Origin: Halobacillus litoralis
Lineage (GTDB): Bacteria > Bacillota > Bacilli > Bacillales > Halobacillaceae
Length of the DNA: 64,000 nt
Direction of reading: 5' to 3'
NCBI RefSeq assembly: GCF_020171725.1
Contig: NZ_JAIVAJ010000004.1
Coordinates: 1 to 64,000, forward strand
Part shown: positions 24,246 to 33,012 of the stretch, in pieces
Layout of the letters: each line of letters begins with the position of its first letter
Numbering within the stretch: position 1 is the first letter of the stretch
Made by a program: the position numbers and the translations under genes
The notes under the pieces: generated by a model
Seen by the model: the letters and a program-made list of their open reading frames with translations, nothing else
The model's database searches: none
Told to the model about the DNA's origin: nothing

Positions 24246-25199
24246 TCAGTTCCTCAAAATAATGTAAACAAGATAGACAACATACGTACTGAACAGAACA
24301 AGGCCCTCTACCTTCCCGACTCGGTAATCCGTCCTTGAGAAAATGAACAACAACAGACTCAACGCAATCATGATGATGACATCCATGAAGATTTTCCCGT
24401 TCACGGCTAAAGGTGAAATGGTCGCTGAAGCGCCGAGGACGAACAGGATATTGAGGATGTTGCTTCCTACCACGTTACCAAGCGCAATGCCGCTTTCTTT
24501 TTTCATGGCGGCGGATACGGAGGTGACGAGTTCCGGCAGGGAGGTTCCAAGGGCGATGATGGTCAGCCCGACTAACGTATCGCTCATGCCGAGGCTGAAG
24601 GCGATCTCTTTTCCATTATCGACGACGAGGTCTCCGCCAAAGATGATGGCGATCAGACCAGCGAGTGTCAGGGCGATGTTTTTGCCCCATTTCACGTCTT
24701 CGGGGACAGCTTCGTCGCTGGATTGCTTTCGACTTTTCATCCCGAGTTCAATCAAGTAGTACATGAAGATGGACAAAAAGAGGATGAAGATGATCCCGTC
24801 ACTGCGTGTGAGCGAGTTAGTTCCTGATCCTTGCAGCGTGACGTCGCTCATCAGGACGAGCAGGGCTACGCTTGCGAGCAGGATGAAGGGAATCTCTTTT
24901 CTAGTTGTGTCACTCTCGACCATTAACGGGGAGAGGAAGGCGGTGATGCCGACGACTAAAGTGATGTTAAAAATGTTGCTTCCCACAACATTACCGAGAG
25001 ACACCTCTGCGCTTCCCTCCAGAGCCGCGATGATGCTGACGGTCGCTTCCGGAGAACTGGTCCCGAACGCGACAATGGTTAACCCGATTAATATGGACGG
25101 GACCCGGAGCAGCCTTGCGATGTTGGAAGACCCATCAACGAAAAGGTCCGCGCCTTTAATAAGTAAAATGAAGCCGACAATCAATAGAATGTATGCCAT
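24246..25199 (-). CDS. CaCA-family calcium/sodium antiporter (YrbG-like)
   Basis: 317 residues, about 10 membrane helices. The two family alpha-repeats are clear: IVAFGTSSPEATVSIIAAL with LGNVVGSNIFN, and IIALGTSLPELVTSVSAAM with LGNVVGSNILN. The paired glutamates bind the cation. It exports Ca2+ in exchange for Na+ or H+, useful in a halophile. A paralogue lies at 50814-51791. Monocistronic. Confidence 0.93.
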   Translation of the reverse strand: MAYILLIVGFILLIKGADLFVDGSSNIARLLRVPSILIGLTIVAFGTSSPEATVSIIAALEGSAEVSLGNVVGSNIFNITLVVGITAFLSPLMVESDTTRKEIPFILLASVALLVLMSDVTLQGSGTNSLTRSDGIIFILFLSIFMYYLIELGMKSRKQSSDEAVPEDVKWGKNIALTLAGLIAIIFGGDLVVDNGKEIAFSLGMSDTLVGLTIIALGTSLPELVTSVSAAMKKESGIALGNVVGSNILNILFVLGASATISPLAVNGKIFMDVIIMIALSLLLFIFSRTDYRVGKVEGLVLFSTYVVYLVYIILRN

Positions 25200-25324
25200 C
25201 GTTGGTCCTCAGACTCCTTTATATTTTAATAAATCATACCCGTTTTGGTTTGATTTGGGAAGGGCGAAAACGCTAATTAGTATGCGCGCAAGTGGGACAA
25301 TATAAACGAGTCTTGAGGCAGAAC

Positions 25325-25624
25325 TTACTTCAATTTTTTCGTATGGATATATTCAGACACGACAAAAGCCAAGTCGTCATTTCCATAGATCGATAAAACT
25401 TCAAGCAGCGTCTCGGAGTCAATGTGGTCCGACTCCTTCTTCGTGACGGTCAGCTCGAGCGCATTGATCAATTCTTTATTTTCAGCTTGGTAGGGATAGG
25501 CTTCTTTATAAATGGTGACAGGGTCCAGGTCGTGGTTGATGCACCACTGGGCAAAAAGCAGGATCATCATTTTTTCGCCTTCCTGGTAGTTGCGGATCAC
25601 TTCTTCTTCACGGCTTCGATCCAT
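25325..25624 (-). CDS. conserved hypothetical small soluble protein
   Basis: 99 residues, acidic, all-helical, starting MDRSREEEVIRNYQEGEKMM and ending with a YGNDDLAFVVSEYI segment. Similar short proteins occur across Bacillus as far as I recall, without known function. GGAGG lies upstream of the start. Stands alone. Confidence 0.7.
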   Translation of the reverse strand: MDRSREEEVIRNYQEGEKMMILLFAQWCINHDLDPVTIYKEAYPYQAENKELINALELTVTKKESDHIDSETLLEVLSIYGNDDLAFVVSEYIHTKKLK

Positions 25625-25679
25625 AGGGAAAGCCTCCTTCTGGGTGTGTTTATCATTCTATGATACACGGCATAAAAAA

Positions 25680-25704
25680 GGTTTGGAAGATATTCTCCCA
25701 AACC
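25680..25704 (-). terminator. terminator (minus strand)
   Basis: GGTTTGG/CCAAACC 7-bp stem; on the minus strand it is followed by TTTTTT. Confidence 0.75.
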
Positions 25705-25710
25705 CATTGT

Positions 25711-26034
25711 TTATTTTTTCTGGATCAAACTATAAAGCAAGTATTGTAATGCCAGGAACACGACGCTTAAGAACACTAGATTGAGGACGATGAAGTTCTG
25801 TTGGAAGCTGAAATGCTGGTTTAGTGCAACAAACGCTCCGGCATGGATATAAGGACTGCTGAAGCTGTACAGCAGGCTGATGATGAACAATAGGGTGGAT
25901 TGAATCTTCTGTGTTTTGGTGGGAAATGCGTTGTTTCGTTTGATGACCCTGTACAGAATGAAGGTGGCAATCAGTTGGAACGCAATAAATCCACCTAGAT
26001 ACATATCAGACAGAAAGACTTGTTGAAATGGCAT
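25711..26034 (-). CDS. four-pass membrane protein, unknown
   Basis: 107 residues with about three to four membrane helices (MYLGGFIAFQLIATFILYRV, TLLFIISLLYSFSSPYIHAG, FIVLNLVFLSVVFLALQYLL) and a short basic end. Not recognised. A clean terminator follows. Confidence 0.6.
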   Translation of the reverse strand: MPFQQVFLSDMYLGGFIAFQLIATFILYRVIKRNNAFPTKTQKIQSTLLFIISLLYSFSSPYIHAGAFVALNQHFSFQQNFIVLNLVFLSVVFLALQYLLYSLIQKK

Positions 26035-26144
26035 ATAGGGTTCACACCTTCCGAGTGGTTTTCATAGGTCACTGTATCTTATATGAGTTATGGATTCAAT
26101 AGAAGGATGTCTGACCATAGTATGAATCTCTATCCCTTTTTTTG

Positions 26145-26150
26145 TATAAT
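26145..26150 (+). promoter_or_regulatory. TATAAT -10 element for the SEC-C gene
   Basis: Perfect TATAAT 40 nt before the ATG at 26190; no good -35. Confidence 0.45.
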
Positions 26151-26189
26151 GAGGGTAGAGTAAATGGTAATTCAAGGGGTGTATGATGG

Positions 26190-26942
26190 ATGTTGACGTG
26201 GAAAGCGGAACTAGATCAGATGATTAGAGAAAACTATGAACAGATGAGCAATGGTACGGACTTGGAGGCAGTGCTGAGATCTTGGGAGACGACATGGGAG
26301 TTCATGAAAGGCGTAATGGATAAGCAGGGCTATCACTCGATTGAGCAGCTTCAGAGACGTTTCTCTCTATCCGTTTTCTTAGGCAACTGGTTGATTGATT
26401 TCGAAGGCTTGATGGATCGGATTCCTTCTGATGAAGAAGCGGCTCGTTACCGGATTAAATATTTTCAAGATATTGTGGATCACATGAGTGAAAATGACAG
26501 CAACGTAATGGGATTTAAGCGATCGGTTGCGGAGGCTCATTTTACAATTGGTGAAAAGGACAAAGGGGATGCACTTTTCAGTGAAATCGTTCAGAAAAAA
26601 CCGACGTACGGATACGGTTGGATTGGCTGGTCGGATATGTACGGAGGGTTTGCGACGAAATCGAATCGTAATCTTGACCGAGCCATTGAAATTCTGCATC
26701 AAGCGCTTGAGGTCAAAGGAATTTCTGATCGCGAGGATGTGTTGTTGCGTTTAGAAGAGCTGCTGAAAGATGCAGGGCGTACGGACGAGGCAAAGGAAGT
26801 GAAGCGGGAACTGAAGAAAGACGCGCCTGGTCGAAGCGTCATGTTTATGGAACCAAAAAATCAAGTGAAGGCTGACAAGATTGGACGGAACGATCCTTGT
26901 CCTTGTGGGAGTGGGAAGAAGCATAAGAAGTGTTGTTTGTAA
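26190..26942 (+). CDS. SEC-C motif protein with helical-repeat body
   Basis: 250 residues. The C-terminus [20 protein letters not shown] is a textbook SEC-C zinc motif (Cys-x-Cys-x8-Cys-Cys). The body is helical, with TPR-like helices around residues 110-200 ([33 protein letters not shown]). SEC-C motifs bind zinc and protein or ribosomal partners; such stand-alone proteins are uncharacterised. ATG 26190 follows AAGGGGTG. Confidence 0.85.
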   Translation: MLTWKAELDQMIRENYEQMSNGTDLEAVLRSWETTWEFMKGVMDKQGYHSIEQLQRRFSLSVFLGNWLIDFEGLMDRIPSDEEAARYRIKYFQDIVDHMSENDSNVMGFKRSVAEAHFTIGEKDKGDALFSEIVQKKPTYGYGWIGWSDMYGGFATKSNRNLDRAIEILHQALEVKGISDREDVLLRLEELLKDAGRTDEAKEVKRELKKDAPGRSVMFMEPKNQVKADKIGRNDPCPCGSGKKHKKCCL

Positions 26943-26948
26943 AAGACG

Positions 26949-26987
26949 GTCTCGAGGTTGAATCTACCGAAGCTTCAGCCTCGAGAC
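26949..26987. terminator. hairpin between convergent genes
   Basis: 14-bp stem starting GTCTCGAGG / CCTCGAGAC; no good U-run on either strand. Confidence 0.5.
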
Positions 26988-26995
26988 GATGAGTT

Positions 26996-27457
26996 TCATG
27001 ATAAGGGAAATCGGTGAATCGCTTTTTTTAATAAAGTGAAATAAAGGTCGACAAATAGTAACCCCACTACATATGTAAGAAACGTATAGGATATATTCCA
27101 TCCTTGACTGTATTCCACTTTTTCAAAAAACAGAGCTGTCATTTCTGCCCCGTTTAAAAAGATTATAAATCCAAGATAAACAATCCATCGCTTCCATTTA
27201 AGAAAGTAGATCATGTACGTAAAGATAAGACCAGTGGCTGGATTAAACCCCATGTCGATGTTGATCGAGTTGAAAATCAATAAATCCGTCTGAGGGTTAA
27301 GGGTCCAAAATCCGGCTGCCATTCCGATTTGATTACAGGTGATTGAGATAAAGGACATAACAGGAGCAACGGTTAAAAACAACATCGGAACGCGACGGCA
27401 CAATAGGATGGCGATTGACCAAGGGATTATGAACCCGATGATAAAATTGAAAAACAT
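26996..27457 (-). CDS. multi-pass membrane protein, unknown
   Basis: 153 residues from ATG 27457, after a GGGGGGGAGT site; the ORF could be read 14 codons further upstream but has no site there. Five or so membrane helices, with short charged loops (KWKRW). Similar in look to spore or sensor-associated Bacillus membrane proteins, but I cannot name the family. Confidence 0.65.
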   Translation of the reverse strand: MFFNFIIGFIIPWSIAILLCRRVPMLFLTVAPVMSFISITCNQIGMAAGFWTLNPQTDLLIFNSINIDMGFNPATGLIFTYMIYFLKWKRWIVYLGFIIFLNGAEMTALFFEKVEYSQGWNISYTFLTYVVGLLFVDLYFTLLKKAIHRFPLS

Positions 27458-27572
27458 GGTACTCCCCCCCATTTTTGTATGAGTATTATGTGTGTTCAAT
27501 GGATTCTTATTCTTGAGATCTGATAAGAAATGGATGATTTTGAGATGTTTTTAGAAGGAGGGAGATGGTGCT

Positions 27573-28049
27573 TTGAAAAGGATGCTTATCGGGGTAGGGT
27601 TCGCTGCTGTCATAGGATTCACGTTCTATGAGTGGCAGATTAAAGAACCTTTCTCGAGTATGTTGAGGGAGGACATTTATAAGATAGAAGCCGAAGTAGC
27701 CGATGGCGAAGGTCCTCGCATTTATTCGACAACTGATGAGGGTATGATTTCCCTTTTTGAAGAAGAAATGAATGATATGTCATGGAGGGAAACGGATCAA
27801 GAAAATCCGAGCGTTTTTCACAAGGCATTCGCCTTGTACGCAGAAGATGGTTCTGTGATAGCAGAGGTGGTTTTTGTTGGGGAGAATATAGCACATATGA
27901 AGGGGGAGTATTTTGTAGTAGATGAGGTTGATTTGGTGAGTTTTACAACGATATTCTTTGAGGAGGAATATAAGCAAGATAACTTTTCTGGATCCGCAAT
28001 TACACTTTACCCCCCACTCATAATTATAGAAGACGATAATTTATACTAA
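27573..28049 (+). CDS. membrane-anchored acidic protein, unknown
   Basis: 158 residues. It starts at TTG 27573 (MKRMLIGVGFAAVIGFTFYE), downstream of GAAGGAGGG; ATG 27565 is out of frame and stops at once. One N-terminal anchor helix is followed by an acidic extracytoplasmic beta-rich domain. Function unknown. Confidence 0.65.
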   Translation: MKRMLIGVGFAAVIGFTFYEWQIKEPFSSMLREDIYKIEAEVADGEGPRIYSTTDEGMISLFEEEMNDMSWRETDQENPSVFHKAFALYAEDGSVIAEVVFVGENIAHMKGEYFVVDEVDLVSFTTIFFEEEYKQDNFSGSAITLYPPLIIIEDDNLY

Positions 28050-28059
28050 GTCAAATAAA

Positions 28060-28101
28060 GCCTGATTCCAGTCATCGTACAATTCATGACTGAAATCAGG
28101 C
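28060..28101. terminator. bidirectional terminator
   Basis: GCCTGATT (28060-28067) pairs with AATCAGGC (28094-28101), with an inner AGTCAT/ATGACT stem; serves the convergent genes on both sides. Confidence 0.7.
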
Positions 28102-28110
28102 ACCAAAGGA

Positions 28111-28980
28111 TCATTCTTCTACATGTTCTTTAAAGTAATTCCCCCAATGAGGCTGCGTTCCATCTGCATCTTTGAAGTCATAAACCTCAGACAGCTCCCA
28201 CGTGCTTAACGTTCTGCCGTTGAATCTGTGCACGTCTTCATCCATCGCCAAGTGCTTGACCGCTTCTCCTATATAAAAAGGCGTTTCGGATGCGATGAAG
28301 TGAGGGTCGACGTTGACGCCTTCTTTCCAGTTCTCTTCTGTGACGCCGAAGTATTCGAGCATCGCTTCTGAACGAAGGAAGCCGGGTGTGAGCGCAACGG
28401 CTGTAATCGAGTAATCCTTCAGGTCTTCAGCCATCGCTTTCGCCATGTGGATGTTGGACACTTTGGCTAGGCTGTAGTAGAAGTTCTGGCGGTAGTTATA
28501 ATCGGTTCCGTCTGTGATTTCGATGATCAGGCCGCTCTTGTTTTTCTTCATAATTGGGACGGCGTAATGAGCGGTGATGATATGAGCGCGTACAGCCTGG
28601 TCCTGCATTTGCAGTCCTTTGTGCAAGTCGTGGTCAGCAATGTCTTTGCCCCATTCGGTCAGTGGGTCGCCACCCCAGATATCGTTGATGAGAATGTCGA
28701 GCTGTCCGTTCTGCTCGTCCTTGATTTTTTGGATGAGTTCTTTTACCTGGGCTTCGTCGGTGTGGTCGACTTGTACGGCGATGCCTGTGCCGCCTGCTTT
28801 TGTGACAAGCTCTGCGCTGTCTTCGATGGTTTCTTTTCGTGACATCGGGGATTGTTCACGGCGTGTCGTGCGTCCTGTGACATAGACGGTTGCGCCGGCT
28901 TCACCTAGCTTGATCGCCATCGCTCGTCCGGCTCCTCTGGTGGCTCCGGCAACGAGGGCGATTTTATTTTTCAGGTTCAT
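28111..28980 (-). CDS. short-chain dehydrogenase/reductase (SDR)
   Basis: 289 residues. The Rossmann motif IALVAGATRGAGRAMAIKLG is N-terminal; the catalytic Tyr-x3-Lys is YSLAKVSNIHMAKAM, with an upstream LIIEITDGTD active-site strand. It reduces or oxidises a carbonyl or alcohol with NAD(P)H; substrate unknown. It is divergent from the WYL regulator at 29069 and shares the 88-bp intergenic region containing a palindrome, so the regulator probably controls it. Confidence 0.9.
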   Translation of the reverse strand: MNLKNKIALVAGATRGAGRAMAIKLGEAGATVYVTGRTTRREQSPMSRKETIEDSAELVTKAGGTGIAVQVDHTDEAQVKELIQKIKDEQNGQLDILINDIWGGDPLTEWGKDIADHDLHKGLQMQDQAVRAHIITAHYAVPIMKKNKSGLIIEITDGTDYNYRQNFYYSLAKVSNIHMAKAMAEDLKDYSITAVALTPGFLRSEAMLEYFGVTEENWKEGVNVDPHFIASETPFYIGEAVKHLAMDEDVHRFNGRTLSTWELSEVYDFKDADGTQPHWGNYFKEHVEE

Positions 28981-29027
28981 TGTTTATCATCCTTTCTTTA
29001 TGTCTATTCTTATCATAAATTAAATAT

Positions 29028-29044
29028 ATGACACATGCTGTCAT
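29028..29044. promoter_or_regulatory. candidate operator ATGACAcatgcTGTCAT
   Basis: Perfect 6-5-6 inverted repeat in the SDR/WYL-regulator divergent intergenic region; likely target of the WYL regulator. Confidence 0.5.
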
Positions 29045-29068
29045 GATTGAAGGAAGGAGGAGAAAAAG

Positions 29069-30031
29069 TTGAAGGCAGAACGGTTGATTAGGATTTTGCT
29101 TTTCCTGCAACACGGAGAAAAGGTGTCGACGAGGGAATTGGCTGAGGAACTTGAGGTTTCGGAAAGGACGATACATCGAGATATGGAGTCCCTCAGTACA
29201 GCTGGCATACCTGTCTATGCAGAAAGAGGAGCCGCGGGGGGATGGAAGCTCATCGATAATTGGAAACAAAAATTGAGCTGGCTGAAGGAGAAGGAAGTAC
29301 TGGCACTCTTTCTGCCTCAAGCAGAGAAGATCATAAGTGATTTGAACATGGACACGTCTTCGACCGACATACGCGATAAGCTCCTCTTATCCATACCGAA
29401 TGGTGCGAAGGAGAGTGCCGAGAAGCTATGGTCAAGGATTCACGTTGATATGGGAACGTGGAAAGGCGGATCAAATGAATCACTGCCTGCGCTGGATGTC
29501 CTGAAGGAAGCTGTCTTGAATAATGGTATAGCGATGATTCTGTACAAAAAAGCGAATGGGGATCAGAAGAATGTGAGGATCAAGCCTCTTGGGCTGGTTG
29601 CTAAATCGAGTGCGTGGTACGTAGTTGCGATGAATGAAGAGGATGAGTTCCGGAGCTACAAGGTGAATCGAGTAAAGGAATGTACAGTAACAAATGAAAC
29701 CTTCGAGAGACCGGCAGACTTTGTTTTAGCGGAACATTGGGAATCGTCTAAGAAACAATTTGTGAAGAATCTTCCTGAGTTCCAAGTCAACGTAAAAGCT
29801 TCCCGCTTTGCTCAAGAGCGTATTCACTTCACTGGTCGGTTCGTGTCATCACAAAAGGTTAAGAAAGAGGCAGAAGGCTGGGCTGAGCTTGCGTTGACGT
29901 TTAATTCAGAAGAGGAAGCGGTCAATTTCATCGTAGGATTCGGAAATCAAGTAGTGGTCTGTTCTCCACATTCATTAAGGGATAAGGTGACGGGAAGGGC
30001 AAGAGAGATTTTGGAGCTCTATGAATCCTAG
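29069..30031 (+). CDS. HTH-WYL (YafY/DeoR-like) transcriptional regulator
   Basis: 320 residues. The N-terminal winged helix is RLIRILLFLQHGEKVSTREL, then AEELEVSERTIHRDMESL. The middle and C-terminal WYL domain contains VRIKPLGLVAKSSAWYVVAM (the WYL-like core) and FRSYKVNRVKEC, and it ends in the WCX region. These regulators sense ligands or nucleic acids. TTG 29069 lies 9 nt after GGAAGGAGGAG. It is divergent from an SDR gene. Confidence 0.9.
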   Translation: MKAERLIRILLFLQHGEKVSTRELAEELEVSERTIHRDMESLSTAGIPVYAERGAAGGWKLIDNWKQKLSWLKEKEVLALFLPQAEKIISDLNMDTSSTDIRDKLLLSIPNGAKESAEKLWSRIHVDMGTWKGGSNESLPALDVLKEAVLNNGIAMILYKKANGDQKNVRIKPLGLVAKSSAWYVVAMNEEDEFRSYKVNRVKECTVTNETFERPADFVLAEHWESSKKQFVKNLPEFQVNVKASRFAQERIHFTGRFVSSQKVKKEAEGWAELALTFNSEEEAVNFIVGFGNQVVVCSPHSLRDKVTGRAREILELYES

Positions 30032-30078
30032 TCATACATGCTTCTGAGTTCTGTGAAATCTTAATAGGATTGGCAAGC

Positions 30079-30107
30079 AAGCTGGAAAAGGATCTTCCAG
30101 CTTTTTT
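30079..30107 (+). terminator. terminator of the WYL regulator
   Basis: AAGCTGGAA/TTCCAGCTT stem with AAGGATC loop, then T6. Confidence 0.85.
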
Positions 30108-30152
30108 AACCTGAATTTTTATGTATCTTTCATTTTGAAAATACCTTCAATC

Positions 30153-30350
30153 CTAGGTTTGAGCTGATCGCTTTAAATATCTGAATGTGTAGATGGATGT
30201 TCCGAACGTCAGGGTCAGCATGAGCACGATCCATAAGATGATGGAAAAGGCAGAGCCGTAAAAGAGTCTGTTGAAGACGGGATTTAATAGGTGATAGAAC
30301 AATAGAAAATTGCCGCACACACTTATGTAGAAAAGGATTTTCTCTTTCAT
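30153..30350 (-). CDS. small two-pass membrane protein
   Basis: 65 residues from ATG 30350, preceded by GGAGGTG. Two hydrophobic helices (KILFYISVCGNFLLFYHLL and IILWIVLMLTLTFGTSIYTF) and a basic C-terminus. Not recognised. Confidence 0.6.
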   Translation of the reverse strand: MKEKILFYISVCGNFLLFYHLLNPVFNRLFYGSAFSIILWIVLMLTLTFGTSIYTFRYLKRSAQT

Positions 30351-30516
30351 GTTTTGACACCTCCGTTACGTTTAGTAGATGCTTTTGTAATGCACTTTTC
30401 ATTATAAATACTATCAAATTTATTTCCGTTTAGTTATATAAAATAGCTCCACCTTGGTCCACATGAATAGGAGGACCGGGGATGCACTTGAAATAGGAGC
30501 GTCAGAATTACAAAGG

Positions 30517-30551
30517 GAGGCCCCCTAGATTTTAAAAACAGAGGGGGTCTC
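30517..30551 (-). terminator. hairpin after lipoprotein gene
   Basis: GAG-CCCCCT pairs with AGGGGG-CTC; U-run weak on the minus strand. Confidence 0.5.
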
Positions 30552-30559
30552 GTATGCCA

Positions 30560-31192
30560 TTACTCTAAGGCGGAACGTAAGTCTTCAGGGTTGTAATAAT
30601 GAACCCTTGTGACTTTTCCTTCATCATTCGTGTTGATGAGCCCTCTTACCTCCACCGTTTCACTCTCGCTGCTTTCGCCCTTCTTATAGGACGCTTCTAC
30701 AGTGAAGTTGTACGAGCCTTCGGTTTCTTCGCTCTCTTCGAATGTGATGGTTTCCGCTTTTATCTGATAATCATTCCGGTAGGCGGTCAATAAGAACACT
30801 TCGCCCCCGTTCGTGTTCATGAAGTTTTCAAAGAGGCGTTCGCTCATATAAGGTTTGAATTTTTCCTTATAATACTGAACGCGCTTCTCCGCTGCCTGTT
30901 CGAAGTTTTCTTCGTCAGCTGATTCGAAGCTTTCATTTGCTTCCTGGAGTTGATTGTCTGGTCCGGTCAAGAGGTTCTGTAAAACGGTGCGGATATTTTC
31001 TTCGCTTGCGTCTTCCGTGGATTCCGTACTGTCTGTTGGATCCGCTTCATCTGCAGACTCGTTTGTATTCTCTTGATCATTTACAGATTCATTGGCGCTT
31101 ACGCCTTCATCTTCGGCAGTTGTGCAGCCGGCTGCTAGTATAAGTACGGCGGTCAGGGCCATAAGTAAAAAGGTTCGCGTGAATGTCTTCAT
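30560..31192 (-). CDS. lipoprotein with acidic linker, unknown
   Basis: 210 residues from ATG 31192, after GGGAGGACG. The signal MKTFTRTFLLMALTAVLILA ends in a lipobox AAGC. A Glu/Ser/Thr/Asp-rich linker of about 45 residues follows, then a folded domain with LQNLLTGPDNQL and a C-terminal NTF2-like or beta part. It is probably a membrane-tethered extracellular protein. Monocistronic. Confidence 0.75.
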   Translation of the reverse strand: MKTFTRTFLLMALTAVLILAAGCTTAEDEGVSANESVNDQENTNESADEADPTDSTESTEDASEENIRTVLQNLLTGPDNQLQEANESFESADEENFEQAAEKRVQYYKEKFKPYMSERLFENFMNTNGGEVFLLTAYRNDYQIKAETITFEESEETEGSYNFTVEASYKKGESSESETVEVRGLINTNDEGKVTRVHYYNPEDLRSALE

Positions 31193-31292
31193 GTTGTCTC
31201 GTCCTCCCAAATAGTTCTTCTTAGTATTCTGTACGAAGAGGGGGGAGGGTGGGTTTCAATAAATTCCCTTTTAGGGTGCTGCTCAAAACAGT

Positions 31293-31325
31293 GATGCCTG
31301 CCCCGCTTGGTCCGGAACAGGCATC
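31293..31325. terminator. GATGCCTG/CAGGCATC hairpin
   Basis: 8-bp outer stem with an inner CG/CCG pairing; member of the TGCCTG palindrome family. Lies at the 3' end of the 55-residue ORF on the minus strand. Confidence 0.5.
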
Positions 31326-31336
31326 GAGTCCATATT

Positions 31337-31504
31337 TTAGATTTCTTCTTCGCGTTCTTTATTGAGTTCCAGCTTTTTCTCTTCTAGCGTTACCTTTTTT
31401 TCTTCGAGTTCTAATTTCTTCTTTTTGTAATCGTGACTCAACACAAAGTACAAGAAAACGAACGTCAGGGCAACAATAACTGAAATAAAGATAAACAAAT
31501 CCAT
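31337..31504 (-). CDS. 55-residue membrane-anchored coiled-coil protein
   Basis: ATG 31504 follows GGAGGAAATTAAAT. The product has an N-terminal membrane helix (MDLFIFISVIVALTFVFLYF) and a Lys/Glu-rich heptad tail of about 30 residues (KKKKLELEEKKVTLEEKKLE). Its architecture is the same as the ORF at 57349-57510. Small anchored coiled coils can be scaffolds or regulators; function unknown. Too short for most ORF calls, but the site, codon pattern and hydrophobic/charged layout look genuine. Confidence 0.7.
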   Translation of the reverse strand: MDLFIFISVIVALTFVFLYFVLSHDYKKKKLELEEKKVTLEEKKLELNKEREEEI

Positions 31505-31649
31505 ATTTAATTTCCTCCTAATTGAATGGGCTTATAGTATTTACTTGCGAAAAAATCACATTACCTCTTGATCCAGGCACCACCTCCACCTTTCCTGTTC
31601 TGCTATACTGAAAGCATAACGACCACTCCCAATACGCGAGGTGACGATG

Positions 31650-32234
31650 ATGAAAGAGGTCCTAATCGAGTATATGAAACGCTTCACCGATTTAAGTGAA
31701 GCCGAACTAATCGAACTGACGGCCGGTATTCCTGTCTCTACCTTTAGAAAAGGAACCATTTTATTGAATCAAGGAGATGTGCCGGACAAATGCTATTTCG
31801 TGTTGAAGGGTTGTGTCCGCCAGTACGCCGTTGATGAGCATGGAAATGAGAATACGTTCAATTTCTTTACAGAAGAGCAGAGTGTTACGATTTTCACAGA
31901 TAAAGGTTCTCCGTATTCGCTCAGCTGTCTGGAAGACTGTACGCTGATTGTCGGTGATTTGGCTACAGAGCAGGCGTCTTATGATGCTCATCCGGTGTTG
32001 GAGGCGATGACGCGCAAAATGATTCAGGAAGACATGGGTGCGATGCGCGATGATTTCTCTTCCTTCATTTCTTCCTCACCAGAAGAGCGTTATCACGATT
32101 TAATGGAAAAGCGGCCGGGTCTTGTCGATCGGGTTCCACAATATCAACTGGCAAGCTATCTCGGCATCAAGCCGGAGTCTTTGAGCCGGATTAAGAAACG
32201 GTCAGGGGCGGGGCATCTCAGAATCGTGGACTAG
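31650..32234 (+). CDS. Crp/Fnr-family transcriptional regulator
   Basis: 194 residues. A cyclic-nucleotide-binding-type beta-barrel (FRKGTILLNQGDVPDKCYFV, LKGCVRQYAVDEHGNENT, SVTIFTDKGSPYSLSCLED) is joined by a long helix to a short DNA-binding end (VPQYQLASYLGIKPESLSRI). No N-terminal iron-sulfur cysteine cluster is seen, so it is not a classical Fnr. ATG 31650 is 6 nt after GAGGTG. Its 3' end overlaps the convergent DUF4386 gene by 33 bp. Crp/Fnr-like sites at -41.5 lie upstream of that gene and of the neighbouring MDR gene, its likely targets. Confidence 0.85.
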   Translation: MKEVLIEYMKRFTDLSEAELIELTAGIPVSTFRKGTILLNQGDVPDKCYFVLKGCVRQYAVDEHGNENTFNFFTEEQSVTIFTDKGSPYSLSCLEDCTLIVGDLATEQASYDAHPVLEAMTRKMIQEDMGAMRDDFSSFISSSPEERYHDLMEKRPGLVDRVPQYQLASYLGIKPESLSRIKKRSGAGHLRIVD

Positions 32235-32924
32235 AATCTTCCGCCCCTTGATGAGCAACCAGATCCCGAACCCTAATTCACCGACGAACATCGGAGCGTA
32301 AAGAATCATCTCGATGATGGCCGTGACAGAGTCGGCTTGTGGGAGAAAGCTATACATGAAGTGTATGAATGAATAGCTGAAACCGGCGATGACCACAAGT
32401 ATGCTGATGACTCTTGGAATTTTCCTTGTCTTCATGGCTGTCCAACCGACTGCGATCAGGTGCAGTCCGAAGATGATCAGCCCGAACGACCAGATGTCTT
32501 CAAAAGCTGAGATGGCCTTCATCATTTGCTGAGCAAGGCTCGGTGATGCCGCTTCTAATGATGCCCGGACGATATTCTCAGCCACAATGAGCTGTGATAC
32601 GGCAATGGCGAGGACGGCTGTATAGAGCAGGCGGAGCCACCCGGCCAACAGGGCGTACCCTGGATGGAACGGCTTCAGAAATAGATAGAATCCCCATGAT
32701 ACGATGACGTCCGTCACGATAATGATCAGCCATCCAAGGATCTCCAGTCTGAACAAGCTGAGGGATTCTTGGATGTTTTTTAATGTGGCGGCCTCGTCTC
32801 CTGCGATGACTAACGAGCTGTGAACGTATCCGTAAGCAAAAAAGGCAGCCAACGTCATCACGAGTAAGGCGGCGCCGGAGAAGACGGCGGCTTTCTGTTG
32901 CATGGTTTGATTTGTTGTTCTCAC
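32202..32924 (-). CDS. DUF4386 membrane protein (first copy)
   Basis: 240 residues, six to seven membrane helices, matching the DUF4386 family: GDEAATLKNIQESLSLFRLE, WGFYLFLKPFHPGYALLAGW, LRLLYTAVLAIAVSQLIVAE, FGLIIFGLHLIAVGW. Function unknown. GTG 32924 follows AAGGAGG. Its promoter has TACAAT and a Crp-like palindrome. A paralogue is at 37485-38195. Confidence 0.85.
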   Translation of the reverse strand: MRTTNQTMQQKAAVFSGAALLVMTLAAFFAYGYVHSSLVIAGDEAATLKNIQESLSLFRLEILGWLIIIVTDVIVSWGFYLFLKPFHPGYALLAGWLRLLYTAVLAIAVSQLIVAENIVRASLEAASPSLAQQMMKAISAFEDIWSFGLIIFGLHLIAVGWTAMKTRKIPRVISILVVIAGFSYSFIHFMYSFLPQADSVTAIIEMILYAPMFVGELGFGIWLLIKGRKILVHDSEMPRP

Positions 32925-32957
32925 TTCGAGAACCTCCTTGAGTGTGATTTCATATTA

Positions 32958-32999
32958 ATTGTATGTCTTCTATCAGGTTCCTTCATTGACTTAAATCAA
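32958..32999 (-). promoter_or_regulatory. Crp/Fnr-like promoter of DUF4386 gene
   Basis: TTGACTTAAATCAA (32986-32999) is centred 41.5 nt upstream of the start point predicted from TACAAT (minus strand, 32963-32958). This is the class II activator geometry. Confidence 0.55.
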
Positions 33000-33012
33000 G
33001 AAAAGAGTTTTT

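Noticed and set aside
31543-31560. Crp-like TGCGA...TCACA upstream of the Crp/Fnr gene
   Set aside because: Half-site spacing is 5 instead of 6 and it differs from the TTGACTTAA motif of the neighbouring promoters; likely chance.
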